A stretch of DNA of 64,000 nt from Gonocerus acuteangulatus. Lineage: Eukaryota; Arthropoda; Insecta; Hemiptera; Coreidae. Shown here piece by piece: positions 23,649 through 35,421 of the stretch. The stretch is from positions 73,585,923-73,649,922 of the forward strand of contig OX328128.1 in the NCBI GenBank assembly GCA_946811695.1, written 5' to 3'. Positions within the stretch are counted from its first letter, which is position 1. Every line of letters begins with the position of its first letter. The notes under the pieces are model-generated. The model saw only the letters and a program-made list of their open reading frames with translations, ran no database searches and was not told the origin of the DNA. Position numbers and translations under genes: made by a program.

Positions 23649-24940
23649 CTGTTCGCTCTCTAAATAGAAGACGAATGGTCCGATTTTGATGAAATTTGGT
23701 ACAAAAATCTGTCGTCCAATTTGAAAGGTCAAGTTCGTTAACCAGCAAAATCCGCCCACTGGAAGTTGGCGTTTGGGGCGAAATTCGCGCAGAAAAAATC
23801 GTAACGCTTACGTTTTTGAGTTCATAAGCTTGTAAGTACTCGTTTTATATGCTTCCTGGGCTAGGAAAACGAATGAAACCATTTTGAAGGCGATCGCTTT
23901 AACCGTTTTCGAGAAAATTGGAAAAATAGTTTTTGAATACCGTTTTTGGTTTGGGTACTTAGAATTACGGGATTCAGTTGAAACTTTATCTGCATGTTCT
24001 ACTTTCATTAAAACTAACATGTTGAAAGTTTTGTTACGTTTGGAGTTAAGGAAGGGTTAGAATAAAATATTTTATGAACAGACATGAAAAGTTTTGGGAA
24101 GTTCGTATACTTTCATTAATATCTCGAACACGGTTGGGAAATCGTGGTAAGTGGATCGAAACTATTTGAAAGCTTACTAAATTCTCTACAAAAATGATTC
24201 TAAAACTATTTTTGATTAGGTTATGTCAATCGGAGAAATAAGTGCTTAAAACTTCAAATACGTCTGTTTTGTTCTTATGAACGGGTTTTTGTCGTTCTTT
24301 TTGTAATTTTTGTCTCTTTCCCTTGGTTTTTTATTGCTTTTTATTTCTTTAATTTCTTATGTTGTATTTGTAAGGAAAATGTATGTGTGTGTAAAACAGG
24401 ATAGGTAAAATGAGACCAATTTTCTGTTGTCAGGAATAATGAAAAGTTTTGGGAACTTCGTATAATTTCTTAATATCTCGAAAACGGTTGAAAATCTTGG
24501 GAAGCGAAAGGTTACCATTCGAAAGCTTACTAAATGGTCTACAAGAAAGGTTCTAAAGAAAGTTTTGAATAAGCGAAGTAATGTCAGCTTTGGATTTGTC
24601 GATTTCCTTCAAATGTCTTGAAACTGTCGAGGCTCCTACTCTGAGTTCTTTGGCATATTCCCTAGTGTTTTTAATTGCTTATAGTAGTCAAATGTATTTG
24701 TCAATAAAACAGGATACGTAAAATTAGAATCAATATTTTGTTTGTTAGAATTCGAAGATGCCGTATGAATATCTAGATTACAGTACTGGTGTTGATTTCG
24801 TTCTTTAGAATTATTCTTGGTATTCCCTATTTTCATCTGTTACCCATAGTTTTTTATTGTTAGTAGGTTTTTCTTATTGATTATAGAATATAAATCTATT
24901 TGGCTATAAAACAGGATACGTAAAATTAGTGACAATATTT
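23428..24940 (-). mobile_element. Family-B Helentron, copy B3, 3' part
   Basis: CTAA at 23428-23431 after a long hairpin, then a (TA)n tract (23565-23640) and the full B interior with gtccgattttgatgaaattt. A block around 24060-24250 is repeated at about 24430-24600. The matching 5' terminus may be the one at 26340. Confidence 0.8.
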
Positions 24941-24989
24941 CGGAGATTTCTTAGCGAAATACTTTTAAGATTTTCTACCACCACGAACG

Positions 24990-26110
24990 GCTTTTTTCCT
25001 CAATTTTTATCCACTAGATAGGCTTTATTTTGCATATTATTCTATATAAGTTTTATTCAGCAGGGGATTCTGATGAAATGTCGTGTTTTTGCTGTGGATT
25101 TTAAATACGATGTATCTAAGATTGGATAACATTAGCGAGTCTACATAGTTAAGAACCGACGACGGAGGATTACTTCTTGCTATGATTTAGTCTACATATG
25201 TATATTAAGTCCTAAATCCAAAAAATAAACTCCACAACGGTTAGATACTATGAGCGTATATGGCGGTTCAATGCCCGTAGACACAATGGGGCCGCAGGAA
25301 ATTTACCTGCTAAGAGTTAATCCTCAAGAGCTGTAAATATACCCCAGGTATCTGCCGACACAAATACAAAGCCTAGGCGGAGAGCACCCCAAAAACACAG
25401 ATCCAAAAATAGGTTATATACTAAATATTCATAAAGACTACTTAGTTGTAAACCGATTCATCAATTAGCAATCAATAATTTTCAACAAAGGTTATATACT
25501 AAATATTGATAAAAAGTATTTAATTAGAAAAAAATCAATATTCCACAAGACTTGTTTTTGGTCCATTTGTGTCTACTCCATAGACTTAATTAGGTATATT
25601 ATTCTATTGTAGTTGGGCAACTAAACTTTGTTTTATTTTGTTAAATAAAGTTTTTTTTTTGACTTGTTATTCGTCAAGACTTTTATTTGTCCTTGTGTAT
25701 TTACTAGATAGGTTTTATTCGGCATATTATTCTATATAGGCTATATTAGGCAGGGTATTCTACTCAATCTTGTGTACTTCTTCTTGATCCTTCTGTACAT
25801 GGGCGTATATAAAAACAATTTCGGGGGGGGGGGCTGAGACCATTTCCAGGGTATGGAATACTAAATATTTAGAGCTTGGAATAGTTTTAGGCAACTAAAA
25901 CGCTATTGCACGTAAAATAAAATATGTTTTATGAACTAAGTGATCTTATTTAATTTATTTTTAAGGGTTTTACGAGAAGTTTTTAGCATCAATTCAAAAT
26001 TTCGGGAGGGGCTGCAGCCCCCTCAGCCCCCCCCCCCTCATATACGCCCTTGCTTCTGTATCCTCTAGAAAGGCTTTATTAGGCATATTTTATATTGATT
26101 TATAGAGCTT
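24990..26110. repeat. Degenerate repeats of a GGCTTTATTNGGCATATTAT-type unit
   Basis: Related stretches near 25018, 25590, 25690 and 26070 (ctagataggctttatt, then catattattctatata). Spacing is irregular. A hAT-like MITE interrupts the last part. Confidence 0.5.
25798..26052. mobile_element. 255-bp hAT-like MITE with perfect 8-bp TSD
   Basis: The ends CATGGGCGTATATA and TATACGCCCTTG are inverted, with G-runs and C-runs just inside. The octamer cttctgta flanks both sides (25790-25797 and 26053-26060). Eight-base duplications are typical of hAT transposons. No coding capacity. Confidence 0.85.
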
Positions 26111-26239
26111 TGCTTTAGAATGAGAGCCAGATTCTGTAATTTCCGCTTCTGTGTAAAAGTTAGCTACTGTCGGTGTCCCTGACGCCTTAATATCACTTTT
26201 ATTCGAGATGTTCGAGAGGATTTTGACAATTTTCACGAG

Positions 26240-26340
26240 ATATATAAAAAAAATAAGTTTATTTCTTTTCTAAGCTTATCAAATGGCACTAGGGGCATGA
26301 ACGGAACCGCGCTAAGATGCTGCAGTTCCTGCGAGTCGGA
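26240..26340 (-). mobile_element. Family-B Helentron 5' terminus
   Basis: Minus-strand TCCGACTCGCAGGAACTGC ending at 26340, followed by TTAGCGCGGTTCCG. It may be the 5' end of B3 (a total of 2.9 kb including inserted DNA) or a separate fragment. Confidence 0.7.
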
Positions 26341-26502
26341 CTTTTTAATAATTGAGTTCTGTACTTTACAAACAATAAATATAATAAAGCAAAACAATTT
26401 TGGCTGAGTTAAAACAAATTCTTTCAAAATCTGAGCATCTTCAAAACCGAGACCAATGTTATTTTATCAACTATCCAAATCCAAATATGTGCTAGAAATA
26501 GG

Positions 26503-27017
26503 GGGTCTTTTTTATTTTACTTTACCCACGCCAGTTACTTTTATTACTAATACAGTTATTTATCGTATCATTAAGTTAATAGTCATGAAGAACAGATGTT
26601 TAAATTAATAATTAGTTTAAATAAATTATTTATTCAAAAATGTAAACAAAAACAATTCCCCCTATTTCCTGTCGACAGCTTCTTAAGTGGTATCGAAATA
26701 ATGGGGCTCTTTTTTTGGAAATACAAGCTTCATGAAATGCCATCTTCTACACTTCCGCGTTTTAGGCAGACCTCCATACTTTTGTAATGCTCTATACGCT
26801 ACTTCTTCCGATTTCTACACAAGACTCAGTTTAATCAAATTCATTATTTGACAACTTCAACACAGCACAACAAACACAACTTCAACGTGTCTTATAATCT
26901 ATAACCTCTTTCATGTATAAACTTTATGTAGCCTAGCAACACCTGTTACAATATTGTAACAAAATATTATGACGTTATTCTAAAAAGTAACTGGCGTGGG
27001 TAAAGTAAAAAAGACCC
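26503..27017. mobile_element. 515-bp TIR element with near-perfect 8-bp TSD
   Basis: Ends GGGTCTTTTTTA...and TAAAAAAGACCC. Inside each end is the same 24-bp inverted block beginning CTTTACCCACGCCAGTTAC. The flanks gaaatagg (26495-26502) and gaaatggg (27018-27025) differ at one base. A 63-codon frame inside (26596-26787) is unassigned. The size of the duplication suggests hAT or P type. Confidence 0.75.
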
Positions 27018-27186
27018 GAAATGGGCTTATTCTATTAGAAAAAAAAAAAAAAAAGAATTTTTGGTCCAAATATCCCCCATCCGGTACAAAACGGAAGTTG
27101 ATTCAACTATAAATCTTTAGAACATACCCCATTTACCTATAACAGCTTTGAAAAAAATGTATGGTTCCATATAGGGGTGAGCGGGT

Positions 27187-27264
<78 letters not shown>

Positions 27265-27674
27265 TTGAATACACGACTTCTGATTACGAAGTACGTACCA
27301 TAAGGTCACAATTCAGATATTTATATCTCCCGTTTGATATAATTAACTTTAACGGTAACATCAAAGAGAATTTTAATCCCTAAGCCGCTAGAGGTGGAGG
27401 CAGCCAGCTTTTCATTACAAAGGAAGAACCTTTGACATGAATGAGCTCAGGATATTTGCATTTAGCCATTTCATCAAGCTTCATGGAGGCTTTCTAAGTA
27501 GATTCAATTATATCTGGGAGAAATTAATTTGCAGAATAATGCGGAATGGGCGATGGTTTGAAGGTACGGGAAAATTAGTATAGAAGAGAGTGTGCGCTGG
27601 GAAGAGTAAATGGGCATTTTTGCCGAAATTCAATCATTCAACAGGGCTGTAAACGGTTATGGACACGGCAAATG
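27018..27674. other. Unassigned stretch with (TA)n-(GA)n microsatellite
   Basis: (TA)n at 27190-27238 passes directly into (GA)n at 27239-27264. The rest is unassigned. Confidence 0.6.
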
Positions 27675-27682
27675 CTGATGAC

Positions 27683-27877
27683 CAGAGCCCGGAAGTTAGG
27701 CGAAATGCCTTTTAGCACTTTCCTCCGAAGGAAAGTAGCTATTGAGGTTGGACTCATGACGGAATTTTTGAAAAATTTCTTCAAATCTTTATCGATCCTA
27801 CCTAGTAGACACCGAAAATGACCCCCGTTAAAATTTATATATATCTATATATATATATATATATATATATATGCATA

Positions 27878-27930
<53 letters not shown>

Positions 27931-29654
27931 CTTTTAACACGATAGCGGCCAGAGTTTTTGTTTTTTCGTCACGAAACTTGGTATATAGCATTCAATTAGC
28001 AAACGATTGAACGAGTTCGTTAACCACCAAAGTCGGTCCACCGGAAGGGGGGGTTTACCCCGAACCCAAAACACTTATTTGACTATGTCAGCCGTAATAT
28101 TTGTTATATTTCAATGAAATTTGGTATTCGTAGTGTTAATATAGAGAGAAAAGTGAGATATAAAAATGAACTAAATCGGTTCATTAGAAGGGGGGGGGGG
28201 TTTACTCCGGACCCACAATACCAATTCGCCACTACCAGCCGTGATTTTTGGTATATTTCGACGAAACTCGGTATTCGTAGTGCTAATCCACAGGTAAATA
28301 TATTTTGTAAAAATAAACGAAATCGGTTCATTAGGAGGGGGGGTTTACTCCAGACCCACAATACCAATTCGCCACTACCAGCCGTGATTTTTAGTATATT
28401 TCGACGAAACTCGGTATTCGTAGTGGTAATCTACAGGTAAATATGTGTTGTAAAAATAAACTAAATCGGTTCATTAGAAGGGGGGGTTTACTCCGGACCC
28501 AAATTCCTAATATACTCATACCGGTCGTAATTTCTGCTGTATTGTAACGAAACGCGGTATACGTCGTGGGTAACTCATGAGAAAGAAGTGTTGTAAAAAT
28601 GAGCTGAATCGGTCAATCGGAAAGCGGGGGTTTAATTTGTAATATATTTGAATAGAAAAGCCGGCAGACGTAGGTTCACAAAGCCGCCGCAAGGAGCGCT
28701 TTCTACCACTAGAGTGACTGTATCCTGTTCCTGCGTTAGATCAAAATACGATAATATCAGGATTTTTGTATTTATTACGTAGTGTAGTAGGTACCATGTG
28801 TAAACATAACTCTGGAAGCAAATTAATAATTGATCAGTTACTCATTACAAAATGAGAACTATTCACGTTTTTATTTTATTTATGTAGGATATTTTAAGCA
28901 AATTGTTCTGGAAAGCAGTCTACACTACCCAAATTCTGAGGAAAGTGCTTAGTTATGCAGCTCCTGAGTGACGGACTTTTTTTATCTGAATGGACATATT
29001 GAAGAAGTGTAGAGACAATTTTTATTTTGCCTTTTTTGCCTATTTTGGCTATTTTATGATTTAAAGCCTTTTTTGCTCGTTATGCAATTTTTTTCTGCGA
29101 TTTAAACATTTTAAAAAGGACATGACGAATTTCGAATTTCAGTTCGTCGAAAACAAAAAAGGTTTCACAAATTAAATTACATTTTGGCATCACAAATATC
29201 AATTCGAAAGCTTATTTTCCCAACCCGTGGATTGACCCTCTTTAAATAACAGAGCATTCCTTGGTAGAAGGAATGCACAGGCATAATGAATAGGAGGAAA
29301 GAGAGAGGATGAGAGAAGGACGTCTCCTTCCTCACACCCCTTTTACTGGGACAATGGTGTAATTACCTGGTATTCCGGATTTAGAATGAGAGTTGATACT
29401 TTGAAGAAGCATCTTGTTGTTGCTTGTAAGTAGGGAGAGTAAGAGTAAGTACACTAATTCTGTGATAAATTGATAATAAAGGAATGAATAAGTAATTAAA
29501 ATACATATTTTCATTAATAATGAGTGAGATTCCTCTCTGCCTTCACTACTAATAAATGCTTATTTTAATTACACTACTGCCTATTTTCAGTATTTCAAGT
29601 GCCTTTTTGCCTGCCTATTTTAACCAAAAATACATGCCTAACTTCCGGGCTCTC
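27683..29654. mobile_element. hAT-like MITE (copy E1) carrying a nested family-A element
   Basis: Ends CAGAGCCCGGAAGTTAGGC and GCCTAACTTCCGGGCTCTC. The octamer ctgatgac is duplicated at 27675-27682 and 29655-29662. The element interior matches E2 at 38454-39258. Family-A copy A4 is inserted in its T-run, 29 bp from the left end. Confidence 0.9.
27712..28975 (-). mobile_element. Family-A Helentron, full copy A4
   Basis: CTAA after the hairpin at 27712-27715; 5' TCCGTCACTCAGGAGCTGC at 28975. The (TA)n tract spans 27835-27926. Four interior G-run units are near 28047, 28190, 28336 and 28480. The empty site is E2 (38484-38500), where the T-run is uninterrupted. Confidence 0.92.
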
Positions 29655-29740
29655 CTGATGACTATTATATTATAATAGTATAATACATTATACTATTATA
29701 ATATAATACATATTATGTATATAAATAAATAAAAATTATT

Positions 29741-30434
29741 CAGGGTGTATCGGAAGTTAATGGCAATACTCTAGGGGCTGAAAAACACACATTTCTATCT
29801 CACTCCGCTCGAGACGTATGCTGTTCTAAAGGTTCTTCAGAAAAAAACGAGTTTTTTTTGTAGTACATCTCCAATTTTCTCTGCTTGTACACATTATTTT
29901 TTTTCAAAATTACGTTAAATTTTTAAAATCAGCATTAAATTTCCTTAACATTAATTCAGCTTTCCAACGATATACTCAGAACTAAAATTATCTTTCAATT
30001 TCATAATGTAATTGTAATTCGGTTGGTAAGCTGATTAAAGTTGACAACTTTTGCGAGATTCGACATCCGGCAGAAGATTAGTGTTTTTTATCAAAAAGTT
30101 GTCGCTAACGAGACGCTTTTATTAATTTCTACATTTTGAGTTGATATTGCGGTTTGAATGAGATACCTGTGAACATTGGAGATGTATTAGTCTTAGAGCA
30201 AATTTAATGCTGATTTCAACTATTTGTTGGAACATTGGAAACAATTGGAAACAAACGTGTACAAGCAGAGAAAATTTGTTGAGTTTTACTACAAAAAAGC
30301 ATTTTTTTTTTTTTTTTAAAACAGCATACGTCTGGAACGGAATGAGATAGAAATGTGTGGCTTGTAGTGATGAACTACACATCTTGTGTAGTTTTACACA
30401 CAGGAGTATTGTCATTAACTTGCGATACACCCTG
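29741..30434. mobile_element. 694-bp MITE with CAGGGTGTATCG ends
   Basis: CAGGGTGTATCG starts the left end and CGATACACCCTG ends the right. Inverted homology continues for over 150 bp (cacatttctatctcactccg and its complement). The termini resemble Tc1/mariner type, but the flanks show no TA pair. No transposase. Confidence 0.75.
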
Positions 30435-31233
30435 TGTATAAATGTAATCAGTAATATTATGAATTGAAACTGTAATTATTGAATAAATTATACAGGGTGT
30501 CCCAGTATACGTGTCCACCCCCTTTTCCTCCTAGAGTTGTTGGACTTTCGAAATGAAACTTGGTAGGTCATAGTTATGTTGCATGAGGTTTCTTTTGAAG
30601 GTTTAGTTGACTTTGTAACATTCTCCAGCGCATCTAACTCGTAAGTTTCCAATGGCAACAGGTATATTTTATGACGAATTCTGATAGAAAATTTAATTGT
30701 AAGACTAATTTATTCTGAGACATCTTTTGATCCGATGCACCGTTTGCGCGTAAAACGCAAAAAACTGAAAAATATCGCCCTTTTTTAGACAAATTCCTAT
30801 TTATCACTGAAACCAAGCCTTGTACGTAAAAACACCTCTATACAAACGTAGCCTATTAATTTTCCTTTCAGATGATACCAAGATCAAAGTTGTAGATTGA
30901 ATACTTAACGGGATATTATGAATGAAAAATATACCTTAAAAGTAAATAAACAATATAAATAAATAACAATTCAGAAAATCGATATGAATAGAAAAAAATA
31001 GCTGTCATAAACAATAAAAAAAAAGTATGTACTTATTTACTGTATGAAAAAAAAAGTAAATACAAATTATTATAAAACAGAACAGAATAAATTTCTCTTT
31101 CCATATGAAATTATTATTACATTAAACGACAAACTAAAAAACAAATTTCCCTCTGTTTAAAAAAAAAGTAATCAGTTTCCAAAGAAAGTTACATTGTTTA
31201 AAAAAATATTAGCTTCACTAAATATGGCAAAAA

Positions 31234-32655
31234 TCATTTTAAATGTTCAAAATGTCCACCTTCAACATTAATACATCGCACAAGTCTCTTCGGGAAATCA
31301 TCCTGAACATTTAAAATCTCATCTATTTTTAATTATGCAACTGACCGAGTTATCCCATCCATCATGTCCTCTTTATTTTCGGGCCTTTGGCGGTACACCG
31401 GGGCTTTTAATCTACCCCACAGATAGTAGTCCATGACCGTCAAATCAGGTGATCTAGGCGGCCATTCTACTCCCATCCCACGACCTATACAGCGATCTGT
31501 GGGCGAAGGGAGGAAAGTACCGAAATTAGTAATAAAATTTAATTAGATCATAAATAAATTTAAATAATAATAATAAATGTAAATAATAATAATAAATTTA
31601 AATAATACTTCATAATTTTATAAAAGTTGCATGTAATACCTGACGAAGTTTTTCCCGTACTATCAAATGAAAATGTGTGGGACAACCGTCAAGTTGTATG
31701 TACATGTTACATCGCTGTTGCAGTGGAATATCTTCCAATAATGTGGGTAGATTATTTGTCAAAAAATTACAAAAAACTTCTCCCGTAAGTCTCTCTTGAA
31801 AGAAATGAGGGCCAATTACGTATTGTCCGAAAATCCCGCACCATACATTTACCGAGAACCTATGCTGGTGATCAACCTCCGTCAACCAGCGAGGATTTAC
31901 CGAGAACCTATGCTGGTGATCAACCTCCGTCAACCAGTGAGGATTTACCGAGAACCTATGCTGGTGATCAACCTCCGTCAACCAGCGAGGATTTACCGAG
32001 AACCTATGCTGGTGATCAACCTCCATCAACCAGTGAGGATTTACCGAGAACCTATGCTGGTGATCAACCTCCGTCAACCAGCGAGGATTTACCGAGAACC
32101 TATGCTGGTGATCAACCTCCGTCAACCAGTGAGGATTTTCTTCCGCCCAGTAATGACAATTGTGTTTATTAATGCTTCCATCGCTGCAGAATGTGGATCC
32201 GTCAGTCCATAGAATATGTCTGTAGAAATTCCTATTTTCTGCTAAGGCTTGTTGCATCCAATGGCAGAAGCCTAATCTCTTATTGCAATCCTCAGGTAAT
32301 AGTTTTTGGTGCAGGTAATAGTTTCTATTCCATTGTTATATGGAATAGAAACATTTTATTTTGTTTTGCAATCCTTCCCACTGAGGACTTACTCATATCT
32401 GAGTCCCTAGCAATGTCCCTGCAGCTGACATGGGGATTAACTGCCATTGCTGTAAGGACATTTATTGTGTTCTCTTCGGTCATCGCAGGTCTTGGCATTT
32501 TCCTTCCCTTCCTTGTGCAAATTAATGAACCTGCTGTTCTTAATTTTTGCTCAAGTCTCGGGAAGAGCTTTCTCGGGACGTGCTGCGGCGCTGGAATTCC
32601 TCCGACATTCCCCAAAAATTAGGAGCATGTCTCCATAAAAATCGAAAGCCGGCAT
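31234..32655 (-). pseudogene. Mariner-type transposase, frameshifted, with internal 48-bp repeats
   Basis: Read on the minus strand from the ATG at 32655. First MLLIFGECRRNSSAAARPEK, the N-terminal helix-turn-helix-type motif of this family; a frameshift; then MPRPAMTEENTINVLTAMA and SCRDIARDSDMSKSSVGRI (second DNA-binding motif); a second frameshift near 32310; LGFCHWMQQALAEN. The catalytic core follows: first Asp in ILWTDGSTF, second in QLDGCPTHF, third in SPDLTVMDYYLWG (about 31440). The frame ends at a stop at 31234-31236. Between the first and second Asp, 16 residues are repeated six times (31851-32138). A 143-bp AT-rich insertion (31497-31639) separates the second and third Asp blocks and has intron-like ends. 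The protein would cut and paste the flanking TIR element; in this state it cannot be made whole. Confidence 0.85.
31851..32138 (-). repeat. 6 x 48-bp in-frame coding repeat
   Basis: Exact 48-bp period with units at 31851, 31899, 31947, 31995, 32043 and 32091. Each encodes NP(H/R)WLTEVDHQHRFSV. His and Arg forms alternate, so the array looks like three copies of a 96-bp dimer. Intact relatives have one such unit. Confidence 0.95.
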
Positions 32656-33138
32656 ATTTAAGAAGAAGAAGGTACGTTCTATCACTGAATTGTCAACTGA
32701 TACTAGCAACTAATTTTTAAGTCAAATTTATTATCAATGCCACATTATACCAAATAATCTTAATTCCATTGTAACAGCAAACAGCCTCTTTCAACTAAGT
32801 ACATTAACAATGAGGATTAGGAGCAGAAGTAAATCCTTACATATGTTTTCATCCTTTTCTTTCTTATTATTATTACTCAAGAATTAATCCATAAAAATCA
32901 TCCCAGTGAATAAGTGTTTAACTCGAATTTCCTTGATTTGCAGTGGTCTTCTTTGAAAATTGATGAAAAATCTGGTTTTCATCCTCTACCGAAGAAATAT
33001 GGCAAAAAGAATAAGTAAAAAATCTGGTACATGCAACACACAACTTTCACTTACCACCTTAGTCGGAGTAGGTTAAATTATTTTAAGCAATTAATATCCA
33101 TGTTTTTCCACCCATCTCATCAATCGACCCAACATATG
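32656..33138. other. Mariner 5' untranslated/internal region
   Basis: AT-rich non-coding sequence between the transposase start and the right TIR. Nothing else recognised. Confidence 0.5.
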
Positions 33139-33584
33139 TTCATAATATCCCGTTAAATATTCAATTTACAACTTTGATGTTGGTATTATCTGAAAGGAAA
33201 ATTAATAGGCTACAACGTTTTTGTAAAGGTGTTTTTACGTACAAGGCATCCTATTTCAGTGATAAATAGGAATTTGTCTACAAAAGGGCGATATTTTTCA
33301 TTTTTTTGCGTTTTACGCGCAAACGGTGCGTCGGATCAAAAGATGTCTCGGAATAAATTAGTCTTAAAATTAAATTTTCTATCAGAATTCGTCATAAAAT
33401 ATACCTGTTGCCATTGGAAACTCAAGAGTTAGATGCGCTGGAGAAAAACTGGAGAATGTTACAAAGTCAACTAAACCTTCAAAAGAAACCTCATGCAACA
33501 TAACTATGACCTACCAAGTTTCATTTCGAAATTCCAACAACTCTAGGAGGAAAAGGGGGTGGACACATATACTGGGACACCCTG

Positions 33585-34294
33585 TAGATATATGTAAAGA
33601 GTTTTTATACAAGAAAAAAAAAAGATTGTACAAGAGAAAAATTACAAATGAGAGGTGACTATGGAGGAGAGGGAGAGCTGTTACGTGGATGCTACATCCC
33701 TGAGTGAGGGACTGCGTGTGGAGAAGCGAAGGGGGACAAGAAATAGAGGCGAAAGGATGAGTAGAGAACCAGGGGAAACTACCGCGGAAGAATGTAATAG
33801 TTAATGGTCATGAATACGGGACCAGCGAAAGCATTAGTCCGATATTTTGATAGAGTAAGACATTCGGGGTGTGGATATACCTCAGAGGAAGATTTAAGGA
33901 CAAAAAAAAATGTTAGAATATATGGATACTACTAGTTTCTTGTGCATTTTTACCAATTAAATGTTTGAAACTTTTTGAAGACGTTTACGAAATACCAGCA
34001 GCAGCAAATCTAAGTGGAAATTATCCACAACACCTACACAACTTCCGCTCGTTCCCCAGTAATACTACGCTAGACTCAAGTATCACGCCTGACTCAAGCC
34101 AGTACACATGACGAGAGGACTTCCCGATAAGGAAAGCCCCTGAAGAGGTGCGAATTAAGGCACGAAACATGCCGGGCAAAAAAGATAAAATAAAATAGTT
34201 GAACAAAAACAAATGATGTTCTGCTTCATCGACCCTCTGCCAAATAAAGAAAAAAGAAAAAGTGTAAAATATACATTGGGTCATATTCAGAAGA

Positions 34295-34300
<6 letters not shown>
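33585..34300. other. Unassigned; possible Penelope-like tail near 34040-34180
   Basis: The sequence cctgaagaggtgcgaatt, soon followed by cacgaaacatgccgggc, resembles the short inverted tail motif often found after Penelope-like ORFs. No coding sequence supports it. The rest is unassigned. Confidence 0.3.
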
Positions 34301-34357
<57 letters not shown>

Positions 34358-34454
34358 CACAAATTTTAACCACCGTTATATCCGTATTTTCTCATCAGGT
34401 CAACGTCATAAGCGAGCTTACCCCCAATGGAGGGGGGGGGGAGAAACGCGCTAG
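34301..34454 (+). mobile_element. Family-B Helentron 3' end fragment (B8)
   Basis: (TA)n at 34301-34352, then the B segment aaccaccgttat...tcaggtcaacgtcataagcg. It ends in a degenerate hairpin and GCGCTAG at 34454. The 5' part is absent. Confidence 0.6.
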
Positions 34455-35209
34455 AAGGTCCTGATAAAAGTGATAAAGCTATTTGGTTTTTACTAGCTAC
34501 AGCGAAAGGGGACAAAGACTTCCTTATCAGAAACTTTACGCCTGAATTGATAACTCCACTATATTCCCGAAGGCGCGATTCGTTTTGCCGGGAAATTTAG
34601 TGAACTATCATAAAATAGACTCAACGAAGGAAACCACATTTATTCTTTCTTGCAGATTTACTGATTTTTTCAGATGTCTTTATTTTTAGTATATTGCAGA
34701 GAAGTTAGCCTAGATATCGTATACTAACCTCATCGTTTACTATTATCGTATATGTGTATCTTGGTTACACAGAAGAACCGCAAAAATTTTTTTTTTTTCT
34801 ATTTTTACTTAATTACACCGAAACTTGGTAGGTATAATTTATAACTAATGAGTATGATGTTTCCTAAAAGAAAAAAAATAAGTCAAATACAATTTTAAAT
34901 GAGCAGAACTATTTATATCTATTCAACTTTATTATTAGCATGTTATTAAGGCATGCGGTGGGCACTATCAACTTTGCAGTAAATAACATTAACTTATATG
35001 CTTTAATTGTTGAAATATAAGCTGTTTGTGTATAACAAGTGGATATAATAAATAACATATGTAAAAGAATAAAAGTGCTCCCTGTGCGACTCCAGCTTTA
35101 TGCAATCCAATTCCCACAATCTTAGAGAGATCTAAATGGGAAGGGATTTCCTGTTTGCTTTTCATGAATTGCTAAAGGGGTGTAGGGATATTTGGCTTCT
35201 AGACATGGG
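34455..35209. other. Unassigned AT-rich stretch
   Basis: Nothing recognised. Confidence 0.35.

Positions 35210-35420
<211 letters not shown>

Positions 35421-35421
<1 letters not shown>

Larger units (their letters stand above)
30493..33584 (-). mobile_element. 3.1-kb mariner-type transposon with ~440-bp TIRs
   Basis: CAGGGTGTCCCAGTATACG at the left and the complement at the right are flanked by TA (30491-30492 and 33585-33586). The inverted repeats run to about 30928 and from about 33139, unusually long for mariner. They enclose a minus-strand transposase remnant. Short derivatives of the same element occur at 49295-54050. Confidence 0.9.

Noticed and set aside
31796..32212. Plus-strand 138-codon repetitive frame
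   Set aside because: Antisense shadow of the 48-bp repeats in the minus-strand transposase.
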